DNA of 64,000 nt from Chryseobacterium mulctrae (lineage in GTDB: Bacteria; Bacteroidota; Bacteroidia; Flavobacteriales; Weeksellaceae), in NCBI RefSeq assembly GCF_006175945.1, contig NZ_VAJL01000001.1:3667001-3731000 (forward strand), given 5' to 3'. A program made the position numbers and the translations under genes. Below the pieces are notes generated by a model. It saw only the letters and a list, made by a program, of their open reading frames with translations, had not been told where the DNA came from and searched no databases. This document shows, piece by piece, positions 27,266 to 33,915 of the stretch (position 1 is its first letter; the number at the start of each line of letters is the position of its first letter).

Positions 27266-27606
27266 ATTTCTGTATTATCAATATACCATTTGCCACGTTT
27301 CTCGTAAACTCGCAGATGGTATTTTTTTAAATCCGTATATCCGTTTAAACGCCGTTTAAAAAACTTTTCAATTCTATTTTTTACATCTGTAGAAAGTTGA
27401 CGATCTTCAAATGTTAATCCGTAAGTTCCTTTAGTTACAATTATCAATCCCGAATAATTTGTATTTTCATAAGGCTTATCAGGACGATTTTTAAAAACTT
27501 CGCCTTTGTTCCTGGATGGATTTACCTGTGCAGAAAATTTTACTGCAGATAAAAAAAACATAATTAAAATTGCTTTAAAGTTCCATTTTCCAAACATCTT
27601 TGTCAA
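27262..27606 (-). CDS. Small secreted protein, unknown
   Basis: 114 residues; the start may be the ATG at 27606 or the one at 27597. A signal-peptide-like N-terminus (KWNFKAILIMFFLSAVKFSAQ) ends with SAQ, a plausible cleavage site. The mature part is basic with repeated Lys/Arg (FFKRRLNGYTDLKKYHLRVYEKRGKW). It overlaps 27575-27982 by 32 bases. Phage genes of this kind at operon ends often act on the host envelope, but nothing specific can be shown. Confidence 0.6.
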   Translation of the reverse strand: MTKMFGKWNFKAILIMFFLSAVKFSAQVNPSRNKGEVFKNRPDKPYENTNYSGLIIVTKGTYGLTFEDRQLSTDVKNRIEKFFKRRLNGYTDLKKYHLRVYEKRGKWYIDNTEI

Positions 27607-27982
27607 ATTTTTGTATTGAAGTTTGATTTAACATTTTAAAGCCTTTCTTTTTTAAAACCTCTTTATTAGCATTCGGCTCTGAATATTTTTTCCAAAGTGG
27701 AAAAATTCTATCGTAGTTCGCATAGAAAGTAAAAATGCTACAAATATTATCTTTACATCCATACTCAATAAAAAAGAAATCTTTATCGTTTGCCGGATTA
27801 ACAAATTTTAAATTGTTTTCGTCCCAATCCTGACGATTTATTTCTTCTTGGTATTTCACGCCCGTATCTGTGATTATTTGATCTACAACTTTACGAAATT
27901 GCAGGGAATCAAGTTTACGAAATTGGTTCTGTGCAAACGAAAGAATCGGAAGTAATAAAACGAGTAGAAATATTCTCTTCAT
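27575..27982 (-). CDS. Small secreted protein, unknown
   Basis: 135 residues with a clear signal peptide (KRIFLLVLLLPILSFAQN). The mature part has two Cys close together (GCKDNICSIF) that could form a disulphide, and several aromatic residues. No family recognised. It lies between a membrane-anchored protein (27988-28518) and another secreted protein, so the three may act together at the envelope, for example in exclusion or lysis. Confidence 0.65.
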   Translation of the reverse strand: MKRIFLLVLLLPILSFAQNQFRKLDSLQFRKVVDQIITDTGVKYQEEINRQDWDENNLKFVNPANDKDFFFIEYGCKDNICSIFTFYANYDRIFPLWKKYSEPNANKEVLKKKGFKMLNQTSIQKFDKDVWKMEL

Positions 27983-27987
27983 TAGAT

Positions 27988-28518
27988 TTATTTTTTTAAA
28001 TATTGTTGTATGTCAAAGTTTTTAAAAAACTCAAATTCTTTCATAAAAGCAGGTCTTTTAGATATTTTTCTATCAAAATATTCTCCTATACTTTCGCCGT
28101 TTTTTAAATCATAGCCTATAGGTATCTCATCAACCTCTTTAGCTATTTTAGCCATTTTCATTAGTTGCTTATTATAAGTGGCAAAAAATGTTCCTAAAAC
28201 GGCATCAGAATCTAATATTCTTTCCTTCATTTCATCTAAGCGACCTTGACTTGCACATCCCAAAATATAATAATATTCTTGAAGCAAAAAACCATTCTCT
28301 ATTTCAACATTTTTTTTACGAAGTTCTGTTCTTAGTTCCATAAAATACATTCCGATTGAGGCAACATTCTTATTATTGGCACTGTTGGATTGTGTATTTT
28401 TTTTTTGCGATTTAGAAAACATCACCATAGCAAAAATAATAATGCAGAATAGCAGTATAACAATTATAAACATATACTTTTTTAATAATTTATGAAAAAT
28501 AATTTTCAAATTTAACAA
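27988..28518 (-). CDS. Membrane-anchored protein, unknown
   Basis: 176 residues. A hydrophobic helix near the N-terminus (YMFIIVILLFCIIIFAMVMF) is followed by a Ser/Asn/Lys linker and a soluble helical domain. No recognised motif. It is 5 bases upstream of the secreted protein at 27982, in the same leftward operon. Confidence 0.62.
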   Translation of the reverse strand: MLNLKIIFHKLLKKYMFIIVILLFCIIIFAMVMFSKSQKKNTQSNSANNKNVASIGMYFMELRTELRKKNVEIENGFLLQEYYYILGCASQGRLDEMKERILDSDAVLGTFFATYNKQLMKMAKIAKEVDEIPIGYDLKNGESIGEYFDRKISKRPAFMKEFEFFKNFDIQQYLKK

Positions 28519-28519
28519 A

Positions 28520-28720
28520 TTAATCCTTTGTCAAGTAACCAAACCAAAACAAATCTTCCGGATTAACTTCGCAGCCTTCCTTTAATGTAAAATAGATAGT
28601 ATTTCCCTTCACTTCATAATCCCATGATCTTGCAATCCCCATTCCTGTCATTCCAAAATTAAGATGTTGTATAACATCTGCTATAATGTGACTTTGCGCA
28701 TTGATTTTAAACTTTTTCAT
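28520..28720 (-). CDS. Small hypothetical protein
   Basis: 66 residues from the ATG at 28720 (MKKFKINAQSHIIADVIQ). The frame is open further upstream to 28831 but that part runs through a terminator hairpin, so the short start is preferred; AAAAAAAGTT precedes it. Content such as GNTIYFTLKEGCEVNPEDLFWFGYL suggests a small folded domain. One base separates it from the next gene. Confidence 0.6.
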   Translation of the reverse strand: MKKFKINAQSHIIADVIQHLNFGMTGMGIARSWDYEVKGNTIYFTLKEGCEVNPEDLFWFGYLTKD

Positions 28721-28781
28721 AACTTTTTTTTTGTAAAAATAGGCAGTAGAACAAATAAAAATACGGTTTACCGTAAGCATG

Positions 28782-28812
28782 AAAAAAGGTGCAAATCTTT
28801 CGACTTGCACCT
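28782..28812 (-). terminator. Leftward rho-independent terminator
   Basis: On the minus strand AGGTGCAA, a 10-base loop, TTGCACCT, then T6. It separates the small membrane protein at 28834 from the genes at 28720 and below, so the leftward region contains at least two transcripts. Confidence 0.75.
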
Positions 28813-28833
28813 CCGCCATTTTAAATTCCAACT

Positions 28834-28962
28834 TTAAAAACTTAAAACTCCAATTACAATTAATAGTAATAAAAAACTACAAAACCATATTATCAAACCT
28901 GAAACTTTTATTATTTTATCGTCACTTTTTAAGAGAAGACATTCTTTAATGAAATTTTTCAT
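28834..28962 (-). CDS. 42-residue membrane protein
   Basis: MKNFIKECLLLKSDDKIIKV then one membrane helix (SGLIIWFCSFLLLLIVIGVL). The ATG is at 28962 and the TAA at 28834. It follows the gene at 29021 with a 58-base gap and is followed by a terminator at 28812, so it closes a transcription unit. Single-helix phage proteins near an endolysin can be antiholins or small holins; this is only a possibility. Confidence 0.55.
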   Translation of the reverse strand: MKNFIKECLLLKSDDKIIKVSGLIIWFCSFLLLLIVIGVLSF

Positions 28963-29020
28963 TGCGCTAATTTATTTGATAATTAAATAGATACCTTACG
29001 GGAAACCGTTTTGAAATTAA

Positions 29021-29338
29021 TTAAATTAATTTTTGATGTAATTCGTTTTTGAAAATCTCAAGCTTGTTATTTTCATAAATTCCAAGTGATCGGTCAGATA
29101 ACTTTGTTTTTGTTAATTCCAACAGTTTTTCTGCCAAATGAAAGCGAAGTTCCAAATCTCTTTTTTTTCCGTTCGCATTGGTTGAATAAGCGATACATTT
29201 TTTGCTTAAAATCTCGAAAAGTTCGATAATCATAGATTTTCCGCTGTTTCTTCCTGTTAAAGAAAATTGGCTTTGCTGTAAAACTACAGTATGCAGCAAA
29301 AAAAGTGTTTCAGGTTCTATTTTCAGTTTTGTTTTCAT
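29021..29338 (-). CDS. Hypothetical protein
   Basis: 105 residues, mostly helical, with a charged C-terminal half (KKRDLELRFHLAEKLLELTKTK). Motif NSGKSMIIELFE looks superficially like a P-loop but lacks the leading Gly pattern, so no ATPase is claimed. It directly follows the endolysin (3-base gap). Function unknown. Confidence 0.6.
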   Translation of the reverse strand: MKTKLKIEPETLFLLHTVVLQQSQFSLTGRNSGKSMIIELFEILSKKCIAYSTNANGKKRDLELRFHLAEKLLELTKTKLSDRSLGIYENNKLEIFKNELHQKLI

Positions 29339-29341
29339 TTT

Positions 29342-29815
29342 TTATAGTATTACATAATTTTCTTTGTCTCGTTTTTTTGTGGCTAAAACACGCCATTTAA
29401 AGCCCTTCTTTTCAAAGTGAGGCATATCTTTGAATGTTTCCCAATCGCCGCCCCATTCCCAGCCATTTGCTCTGAATATTGCTACGCATTCCATCCAGTC
29501 TGCTACTTTATCACCGTCCCAATCTGCTTTAGTGTCCCAACTTGCTGTTTTTCCGTCGATAATCAAAACGATATCAACTGCAAAACCGTAATTATGGATA
29601 CTTTGACCGCTTTTTGCCTGTGTTACTTTCTTTCCTGGCTTCGTTCTGCCGATAGCAAATAAATCATCTTGTTCCTTAAAGGTTCTCAAGCCTTGAGAGA
29701 TTCTTACTTTTGCTCTTCCGGTTAAAGCTTTGTCGATTTGTTCAATGATTTTTTTTACTTCTGATCTTACACTTGGGTGTAATTTTGAGATTCTTTCTTG
29801 AGTTACTTTGTCCAT
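29342..29815 (-). CDS. Endolysin, M15 L-alanyl-D-glutamate / D-Ala peptidase
   Basis: 157 residues with the zinc peptidase motifs of the M15C/VanY group: a His in SIHNYGFAVD (about residue 73), the Asp of the same motif (about 80), and PHFE (His near 131) after WEWGGDWETFKD. It cuts the peptide stems of peptidoglycan. It has no signal peptide, so it needs the holin at 10762 for release. Although a lysis gene, it lies in the leftward early/middle region rather than in the late blocks. Confidence 0.9.
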   Translation of the reverse strand: MDKVTQERISKLHPSVRSEVKKIIEQIDKALTGRAKVRISQGLRTFKEQDDLFAIGRTKPGKKVTQAKSGQSIHNYGFAVDIVLIIDGKTASWDTKADWDGDKVADWMECVAIFRANGWEWGGDWETFKDMPHFEKKGFKWRVLATKKRDKENYVIL

Positions 29816-29820
29816 AGTAT

Positions 29821-30060
29821 TTAAAAATTAAAGGTTAATTGATTTCCGTTGCTGTTATCAATCTCCTGTAATTTTTTCAGATCTCTTTTCGCCGGAATTC
29901 CCAGGTAAGTCCTGTAGGTTCTGATTGAAATGTGATACTGAGGCTCTATAAACTGAAAGTAAATCTCTTTATACGTCAAACCCTGGCGAAACTTTTGTTC
30001 CGCAGTGATCTCCTGAATTTTGATAATTTTCTTGAAATAGTTTTTTTTGTTAAAAGCCAT
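29821..30060 (-). CDS. Small basic protein, possible DNA binding
   Basis: 79 residues, Lys-rich, with FRQGLTYKEIYFQFIEPQYHISIRTYRTYLG, which could be a helix-turn-helix (GLTYKEI ... SIRTYRTYL). No family name is claimed. It lies just upstream of the endolysin (5-base gap), and its start codon is part of one arm of the inverted repeat at 30057-30116. A middle/late regulator would suit the position. Confidence 0.55.
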   Translation of the reverse strand: MAFNKKNYFKKIIKIQEITAEQKFRQGLTYKEIYFQFIEPQYHISIRTYRTYLGIPAKRDLKKLQEIDNSNGNQLTFNF

Positions 30061-30130
30061 ACAGGTTTTTGATTATATTTGCACTGCTAATGACAAATCG
30101 CTCATGACCTGTATGGTTGTGGGCATTTTT
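30057..30130 (+). promoter_or_regulatory. Intergenic regulatory region with inverted repeat and rightward promoter-like box
   Basis: CCATACAGGT (30057-30066) is repeated inverted as ACCTGTATGG (30107-30116). Between them is TTATATTTGCAC (30073-30084), nearly the same as the TATATTTGCAC box at 3821, pointing rightward, and GGGCA followed by T8 lies at about 30118-30130. A short rightward RNA, or an operator for the regulator starting at 30060, are both possible. Confidence 0.45.
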
Positions 30131-30131
30131 T

Positions 30132-30599
30132 TTAATTAAAGGAAGGCATCGGAAGTTTATTTTTGTGATACCATTCTTTAGTGCCGGGAATTTTTGCCGC
30201 TTTTTGATATTTTGACTTTAAACTCTTAAACTGTTTTATCAGTCCGTCAAATTCGTCTGCAGTATATTTATTAAGTGGCTTTTTTAGAACGCTTAGTTTA
30301 TTCATAAACTCATTAAAAGGCTTCCAATCCTGCGGATCGTACAAACCGATATACTGAGCATCTTTCAAAATAACCGATCTTAAACCTTTCAATCGAGCCT
30401 CGTTATATTCCTTAATCAAAAGTTGTTTTTCAGTTGGTTGCTGAGGGAAAAACATATAATAAAATCTTTCCAACTCTTCCGGCTCAAGCTCGTCGATATT
30501 TCCGGTTCTGTAATTGGTATGCAACCAAATCGACTGCTCCAAAGATTGCTGAGCAAATTTTTGCTGCAGCTGCTTTTTCATAATTGAATTTGTTATCAT
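30132..30599 (-). CDS. Hypothetical early/middle protein
   Basis: 155 residues from 30599 (an internal ATG at 30581 gives MKKQLQQKF). Helical, with many Tyr/Lys/Gln and a FYYMFFPQQPTEKQLLIKEYNEARLKG segment. No family recognised. It is separated from the 40-residue zinc protein by 40 bases that contain the 14-bp palindrome AGCGTTTAAACGCT. Function unknown. Confidence 0.6.
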   Translation of the reverse strand: MITNSIMKKQLQQKFAQQSLEQSIWLHTNYRTGNIDELEPEELERFYYMFFPQQPTEKQLLIKEYNEARLKGLRSVILKDAQYIGLYDPQDWKPFNEFMNKLSVLKKPLNKYTADEFDGLIKQFKSLKSKYQKAAKIPGTKEWYHKNKLPMPSFN

Positions 30600-30638
30600 T
30601 TTTAATCTTTTTTTTGTGTTTAAATAGCGTTTAAACGC

Positions 30639-30761
30639 TTATTCGTTCCATTTTTTACCGCAATCCGGACATTGATTCCAAAGTGCGTTTCTCCAATCGA
30701 ATTCGCTTCCGCAATGGATGCAGATGCGCCATACTTCGTGATTAAAATCTATTAATATCAT
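30639..30761 (-). CDS. 40-residue zinc-ribbon protein
   Basis: The sequence has two Cys pairs, CIHCG and CPDCG, 17 residues apart between the inner Cys, a standard zinc ribbon. Start ATG 30761 overlaps the previous stop (ATGA). Similar mini zinc ribbons in phages bind nucleic acid or host RNA polymerase, but the partner here is unknown. The overlap and the clean Cys pattern support a real gene. Confidence 0.68.
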   Translation of the reverse strand: MILIDFNHEVWRICIHCGSEFDWRNALWNQCPDCGKKWNE

Positions 30762-31075
30762 TCTAAAAATTTTAATTCATTACAATCAATAGTAGTCAAT
30801 GGCTCGAATCCTTCATCTAAAGAATATTCAAATGTTCTTTCCTCCGGCTTTGTAATAATTCTAAAATTATGGATTGCCTTCGTTGAGGATTGAGTTCCTA
30901 TGATGTAAATTGTCATACACATATCGTATTGATGAGTTGCTGATGCTTTTTCAAAAATTATATGTTTTAGCATTAAACACCTCGCCCGATTCATTCCATG
31001 CTTTATCAATTCGTAATGATTAGAATTTTTGAAAGATTTAAATATCAAGTCATTAAATTTTTCTTCTTTGGTCAT
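30758..31075 (-). CDS. Hypothetical protein
   Basis: 105 residues, MTKEEKFNDLIFKSFKNS at the start; the middle has HQYDMCMTIYIIGTQ and the end EGFEPLTTIDCNELKFLE. No family or motif recognised. Its ATG lies 15 bases after minihelix copy B and its stop overlaps the zinc-ribbon gene. Confidence 0.6.
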   Translation of the reverse strand: MTKEEKFNDLIFKSFKNSNHYELIKHGMNRARCLMLKHIIFEKASATHQYDMCMTIYIIGTQSSTKAIHNFRIITKPEERTFEYSLDEGFEPLTTIDCNELKFLE

Positions 31076-31090
31076 TTTATTTTAAAATTT

Positions 31091-31140
31091 GTTCCCAGGA
31101 ACGGAATCGAACCGCTCCAAAAAAAAACCGTTTGGGATTA
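31091..31140 (-). repeat. T-arm-like minihelix element, copy B
   Basis: Same design as copy A, with T9 in the bulge and a changed stem: GGAGCGG / CCGTTCC, in which C-G replaces T-A and a G-T wobble keeps the pairing. The loop TTCGATT and the end TGGGAAC are unchanged. It starts with the stop codon (TAA 31138-31140) of the gene at 31138-31485. Confidence 0.8.
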
Positions 31141-31485
31141 GTGTACAAGAAGCCCTCCGACAACTTCTGGAGTATCATCAAGATTTATCAAATCAAGATT
31201 CCACAAAAAAGTATGTAACTGCGCTGTCTTTTTTTTCATTTCATCCCACCCATCACTGAGTTTTCCGTTTACAACAACAAAAATTTCATTTTCCTCCTCT
31301 GCAACGTAATTCCCTTCTCCAGTAATGAAGTATTCGAAATCCTCACTGTCATCGATTAGGTTTGAAATTTCTCCATAAAAGAAATTTTCAAAATCTCCAT
31401 CGTATTCATTTTCAAATTTTTCGTTGCTTTGCGGTTGTCTTAATTGGAATCCGATTCCGCAACTTGCTGTGTAGTCTACACCCAT
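31138..31485 (-). CDS. Hypothetical acidic protein
   Basis: 115 residues, strongly acidic (ENEYDGDFENFFYGEISNLIDDSEDFEYF), with a more hydrophobic end (LHTFLWNLDLINLDDTPEVVGGLL). No family recognised. Strong acidity and small size recall DNA-mimic inhibitors of restriction, but this is speculation. It is bracketed by minihelix copies C (before its start) and B (at its stop). Confidence 0.6.
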   Translation of the reverse strand: MGVDYTASCGIGFQLRQPQSNEKFENEYDGDFENFFYGEISNLIDDSEDFEYFITGEGNYVAEEENEIFVVVNGKLSDGWDEMKKKTAQLHTFLWNLDLINLDDTPEVVGGLLVH

Positions 31486-31510
31486 TTTTATTAATTTTAA
31501 AGGTTTGTTT

Positions 31511-31557
31511 GTTCCCAGGAGTGGAATCGAACCACTCCAAAAAACCGTTTGGGATTA
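31511..31557 (-). repeat. T-arm-like minihelix element, copy C
   Basis: Identical to copy A over about 49 bp. It starts with the stop codon (TAA 31555-31557) of the upstream gene and ends 25 bases before the ATG at 31485. Confidence 0.8.
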
Positions 31558-31863
31558 AGCGTTGAAAAAGGATAGTATCGCACTTTCTTCGATCTCTTTT
31601 CCTGTTTCAACTTTGTAATGTTCTACGAAGCTCGAAACCAATTCTAAATTTTTGGTAGTTAAATCTTCCAGGTTATCAGTTTTTTTATCACTGTTGTAGT
31701 GAAACATCCAATTTGCACCGCTTTTAAAATCATCTTGAATTGTTTCCCTAGCGTTCTTATTAGTTTTAAATTGTGATTCTCCAAGCTGATTTTTTGCGTG
31801 TGCTTCAGCTGCATCCTTAATAACAGTTTGAATTACTGCCTGAGTTTTACCTTTTCGTTTCAT
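31555..31863 (-). CDS. Hypothetical protein
   Basis: 102 residues with a basic start (KRKGKTQAVIQTVIKDAAEAHAK) and an acidic, helical remainder. No family recognised. The ATG overlaps the end of a possible frameshifted small frame (31847-31985). Minihelix copy C begins at its stop codon. Confidence 0.6.
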   Translation of the reverse strand: MKRKGKTQAVIQTVIKDAAEAHAKNQLGESQFKTNKNARETIQDDFKSGANWMFHYNSDKKTDNLEDLTTKNLELVSSFVEHYKVETGKEIEESAILSFFNA

Positions 31864-31985
31864 TTAATTTATTTTTTAAAATTTTAGCTGTATTAATTTC
31901 TTCCTTGTTTGAAATAGATTTTATCCTTAATCCCTCACGCTCAGGAAATAGGTCAGAAAGCGGTGATTTTCTTTTTTTTCAACAT
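31847..31985 (-). pseudogene. Possible small gene interrupted by a frameshift in an A8 run
   Basis: From ATG 31985 the frame stops after 10 codons (TGA) because of an 8-A run. With one A fewer it reads on as KSPLSDLFPEREGLRIKSI and then SNKEEINTAKILKNKLNETKR, to a TAA at 31847 that overlaps the next gene by 17 bases. The overlap style matches other genes of the operon. Sequencing error, real loss, or slippage are all possible. Confidence 0.45.
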
Positions 31986-31995
31986 TAGTTTATGA

Positions 31996-32316
31996 TTATT
32001 TTTGATGATTAATTTCTTCACTTTCTGAATTTTGAAGATTTTCAACTTCAAAGTTTTCATTGAAAATTTTATTTATAAAATCTATTTCCTGTTCAAAAAC
32101 GTAAGGTGATCTCAGCTTTATAAATCGATGCCACTTATCCTCAACAAAAGCATATCTATGAAGCTCTAAATATGAAAAATCTCTTTGTCTGCTATGAAAC
32201 TGCTCCATTGCCTTAAACGAGGCAAATTCTTTTGATTTTTTATCCATTCCTTCCAAATACTCCAACTTGAAAGCAGTAGCATTGTCAATGTTTATTCGCT
32301 TTTTGAATTTCTTCAT
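31996..32316 (-). CDS. Hypothetical protein
   Basis: 106 residues from the ATG at 32316 (MKKFKKRINIDNATAFKLEYLEG). The frame is open further back but through minihelix copy D and the gene before it, so the short start is right; it lies 16 bases after the element. It has aromatic-rich stretches (RQRDFSYLELHRYAFVEDKWHRFI) and an acidic tail. No family recognised. Confidence 0.62.
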   Translation of the reverse strand: MKKFKKRINIDNATAFKLEYLEGMDKKSKEFASFKAMEQFHSRQRDFSYLELHRYAFVEDKWHRFIKLRSPYVFEQEIDFINKIFNENFEVENLQNSESEEINHQK

Positions 32317-32332
32317 TGTTAAAATTTTCTTT

Positions 32333-32377
32333 GTTCCCAGGAGCGGAATCGAACCACTCCAAAAAACCGTTTGGGAT
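32333..32377 (-). repeat. T-arm-like minihelix element, copy D
   Basis: Same as copy A except the 3' stem strand, CCGCTCC, which still pairs with GGAGTGG through one T-G wobble. It starts 3 bases after the stop of the 29-residue protein and ends before the gene at 32316. Confidence 0.8.
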
Positions 32378-32380
32378 GTC

Positions 32381-32470
32381 TTATCTTCTGAATGCTGCGG
32401 CGCAAAGACAAACGCCGAAAAAGAATCCAACTATGAACGCTATTACAAGCAACACGGCGATTTCGTCCAT
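32381..32470 (-). CDS. 29-residue membrane peptide
   Basis: MDEIAVLLVIAFIVGFFFGV then CLCAAAFRR: one membrane helix with a Gly-rich face and a positive C-terminus. The ATG overlaps the TAA of the DUF3164 gene (TAATG), so it is translationally coupled. Function unknown. Confidence 0.55.
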   Translation of the reverse strand: MDEIAVLLVIAFIVGFFFGVCLCAAAFRR

Positions 32471-33204
32471 TACTCAGCTTCTTTATTTTCTTCACTTTCA
32501 AGCGGAAATAAATCTTCAATGACAGTTCCTTCAGGAAAGTCGACTGAAGTAATAGAAAGTGGTATATAAACTTTCTTACCTTGTGGATCAGTAGTGTAAG
32601 CTTCAATGAAAAACGCTGATCTGATAGGCTTGTAAGCATCCTGGATGATCTTAACTGCATCACTGAATTTTTCATCGTTTAATTCCACTGCAAGCTGTCT
32701 CAATTCCAAAACTCTTGATGATTTCAAGTTTCCTTTGGCATCTTTTTTCAAAAGTTTATTGATAACAGAGACCAATTTTGCGGAATTTTCGTCCTTAGCC
32801 ATACTTTCAACAACTTCTTTGATTTTGTCGATTCCGGCATTAACTGTATCGTCCCATCCATCGATTACTCTAAAACCATATGAGATACCGTTTCCTTGAT
32901 CGTCAGTAAAAGAATGAGACTGTTGCCCCTGTTTTACTTGATAAGCGTCTTGTTTTAAGTCTAAAAGTGTCCTCAGCCCTTCAAAAATGGTGACCTTAAT
33001 AATCGATAAGTCCTGAGATAAACCTAAAAGGATTCCCACTAAGCTTGGAACTGCTGTATTAACCAATTCTTTGTATGCTTTTCTGTCCTGGTCTTTTTGA
33101 TTTTCTTTTTCCTGAAGCGTGTTTTTTAAATCTTCCGGAGATGCCTGGCTTAATAATTCTTTTATTTGCTCAGGGCTTAATGCTTTGATATCAATTGTTG
33201 TCAT
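32470..33204 (-). CDS. DUF3164 protein of Mu-like phages
   Basis: 244 residues from the ATG at 33204 (MTTIDIKALSPEQIKELL); the longer frame would cover the upstream 53-residue gene. Core family features: YKELVNTAVPSLVGILL, DLKQDAYQVKQGQQSHSF, YGFRVIDGWDDTVNAGIDK, DENSAKLVSVINKLLKKDAKGNLKSSRVLELR (in parts) and AYKPIRSAFF. DUF3164 genes regularly follow the B gene in Bacteroidota and proteobacterial Mu-like phages. The biochemical role is not known to me; host-nuclease inhibition and replication help have been considered. Confidence 0.87.
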   Translation of the reverse strand: MTTIDIKALSPEQIKELLSQASPEDLKNTLQEKENQKDQDRKAYKELVNTAVPSLVGILLGLSQDLSIIKVTIFEGLRTLLDLKQDAYQVKQGQQSHSFTDDQGNGISYGFRVIDGWDDTVNAGIDKIKEVVESMAKDENSAKLVSVINKLLKKDAKGNLKSSRVLELRQLAVELNDEKFSDAVKIIQDAYKPIRSAFFIEAYTTDPQGKKVYIPLSITSVDFPEGTVIEDLFPLESEENKEAE

Positions 33205-33362
33205 AATAATTTTTGTCTTTTTAAAATTTCTGTTTGTAGTTCTGTTAACCTTTGTTCCCGGTTCCGAAGTGTTGGAAGTTCTTTTGCAATTGAAATTTGC
33301 CACTCAACAACATCATACCTACGTTTTAATTCTACCAAATCAACTTTTGAAAGATCCTTCAT
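33201..33362 (-). CDS. 53-residue helical protein
   Basis: MKDLSKVDLVELKRRYDVVE then WQISIAKELPTLRNREQRLT and a final ELQTEILKRQKLL: a coiled-coil-like peptide. ATG at 33362 touches the previous stop (33363), and its TGA overlaps the DUF3164 ATG (ATGA). The tight packing argues for a true gene. Function unknown. Confidence 0.65.
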   Translation of the reverse strand: MKDLSKVDLVELKRRYDVVEWQISIAKELPTLRNREQRLTELQTEILKRQKLL

Positions 33363-33569
33363 TCAATTTTGATTTTTTTGTTTTTTTATTTTTTCGTTTT
33401 CAATCTCCTGGATTGCCTCTCGTCTTCCTTTGGTATATTCAGCCAATAAAGCTTGTTCCATGATTATTACAGCTTTTATATATGCTTTATTGGTAGCTGA
33501 CAAAGTAGGTTTATCTCCTACCGCTTGAAGTGCTGTGAAAACTTCATCTAAAACTTTTGAAGCACTCAT
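33363..33569 (-). CDS. Small hypothetical early protein
   Basis: 68 residues, helical (SASKVLDEVFTALQAVGDK, TNKAYIKAVIIMEQALLAEY) with a Lys/Gln/Asn tail. No family recognised. It lies directly downstream of 33570-33914 with no gap; the upstream end carries a TTTAAACG direct repeat. Confidence 0.6.
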   Translation of the reverse strand: MSASKVLDEVFTALQAVGDKPTLSATNKAYIKAVIIMEQALLAEYTKGRREAIQEIENEKIKKQKNQN

Positions 33570-33914
33570 TTAAGCGGCTTTTAAACGTCGTTTAAACGAG
33601 TAGTTTTTAAGTTCCCAAACCTTTCCGTCGTTAGTTTCTTTGACTTTATCAAAATAATCAGGAATTTTCTCTTTAAACTCTCGAATATCTTCCTGCTTCA
33701 TTATTTTCGACATCACCCCATCAGGGTTTTTTTGCGATTCGTGACTGTAGTAATTGTTTTTTCTGAAAAATCCCAAACCTCTCAATTTATCCTGATCGCT
33801 CTCTAAAGCGATAACTTCCCATTGCTGGTTTTCCATTATTTTTGCTTTTGTTAAGTATGAGTAGCTTTGAACCACAGCAAAGCAAACTCCTGATTCTAAT
33901 AATTGTTTAATCAT
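33570..33914 (-). CDS. Hypothetical early protein
   Basis: 114 residues just after the MuB-type gene (1-base gap). It contains ENQQWEVIALESDQDKLRGLGFFRKNNYY and a basic end (SFKRRLKAA). A start at the internal ATG (residue 27, MENQQWEV) is also possible. No family recognised. Confidence 0.6.
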   Translation of the reverse strand: MIKQLLESGVCFAVVQSYSYLTKAKIMENQQWEVIALESDQDKLRGLGFFRKNNYYSHESQKNPDGVMSKIMKQEDIREFKEKIPDYFDKVKETNDGKVWELKNYSFKRRLKAA

Positions 33915-33915
33915 A

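Noticed and set aside
29021..29338. P-loop reading of GRNSGKSMI in the 105-residue protein
   Set aside because: The motif lacks the GxxxxGK spacing and no Walker B follows.
31362..31565. Rightward frames containing PGVESNHSKKPFG or PRSGIEPLQKTVWD (also near 16898 and 32267)
   Set aside because: They are translations of the antisense of the minihelix repeat, like the false frames often seen over tRNA genes.
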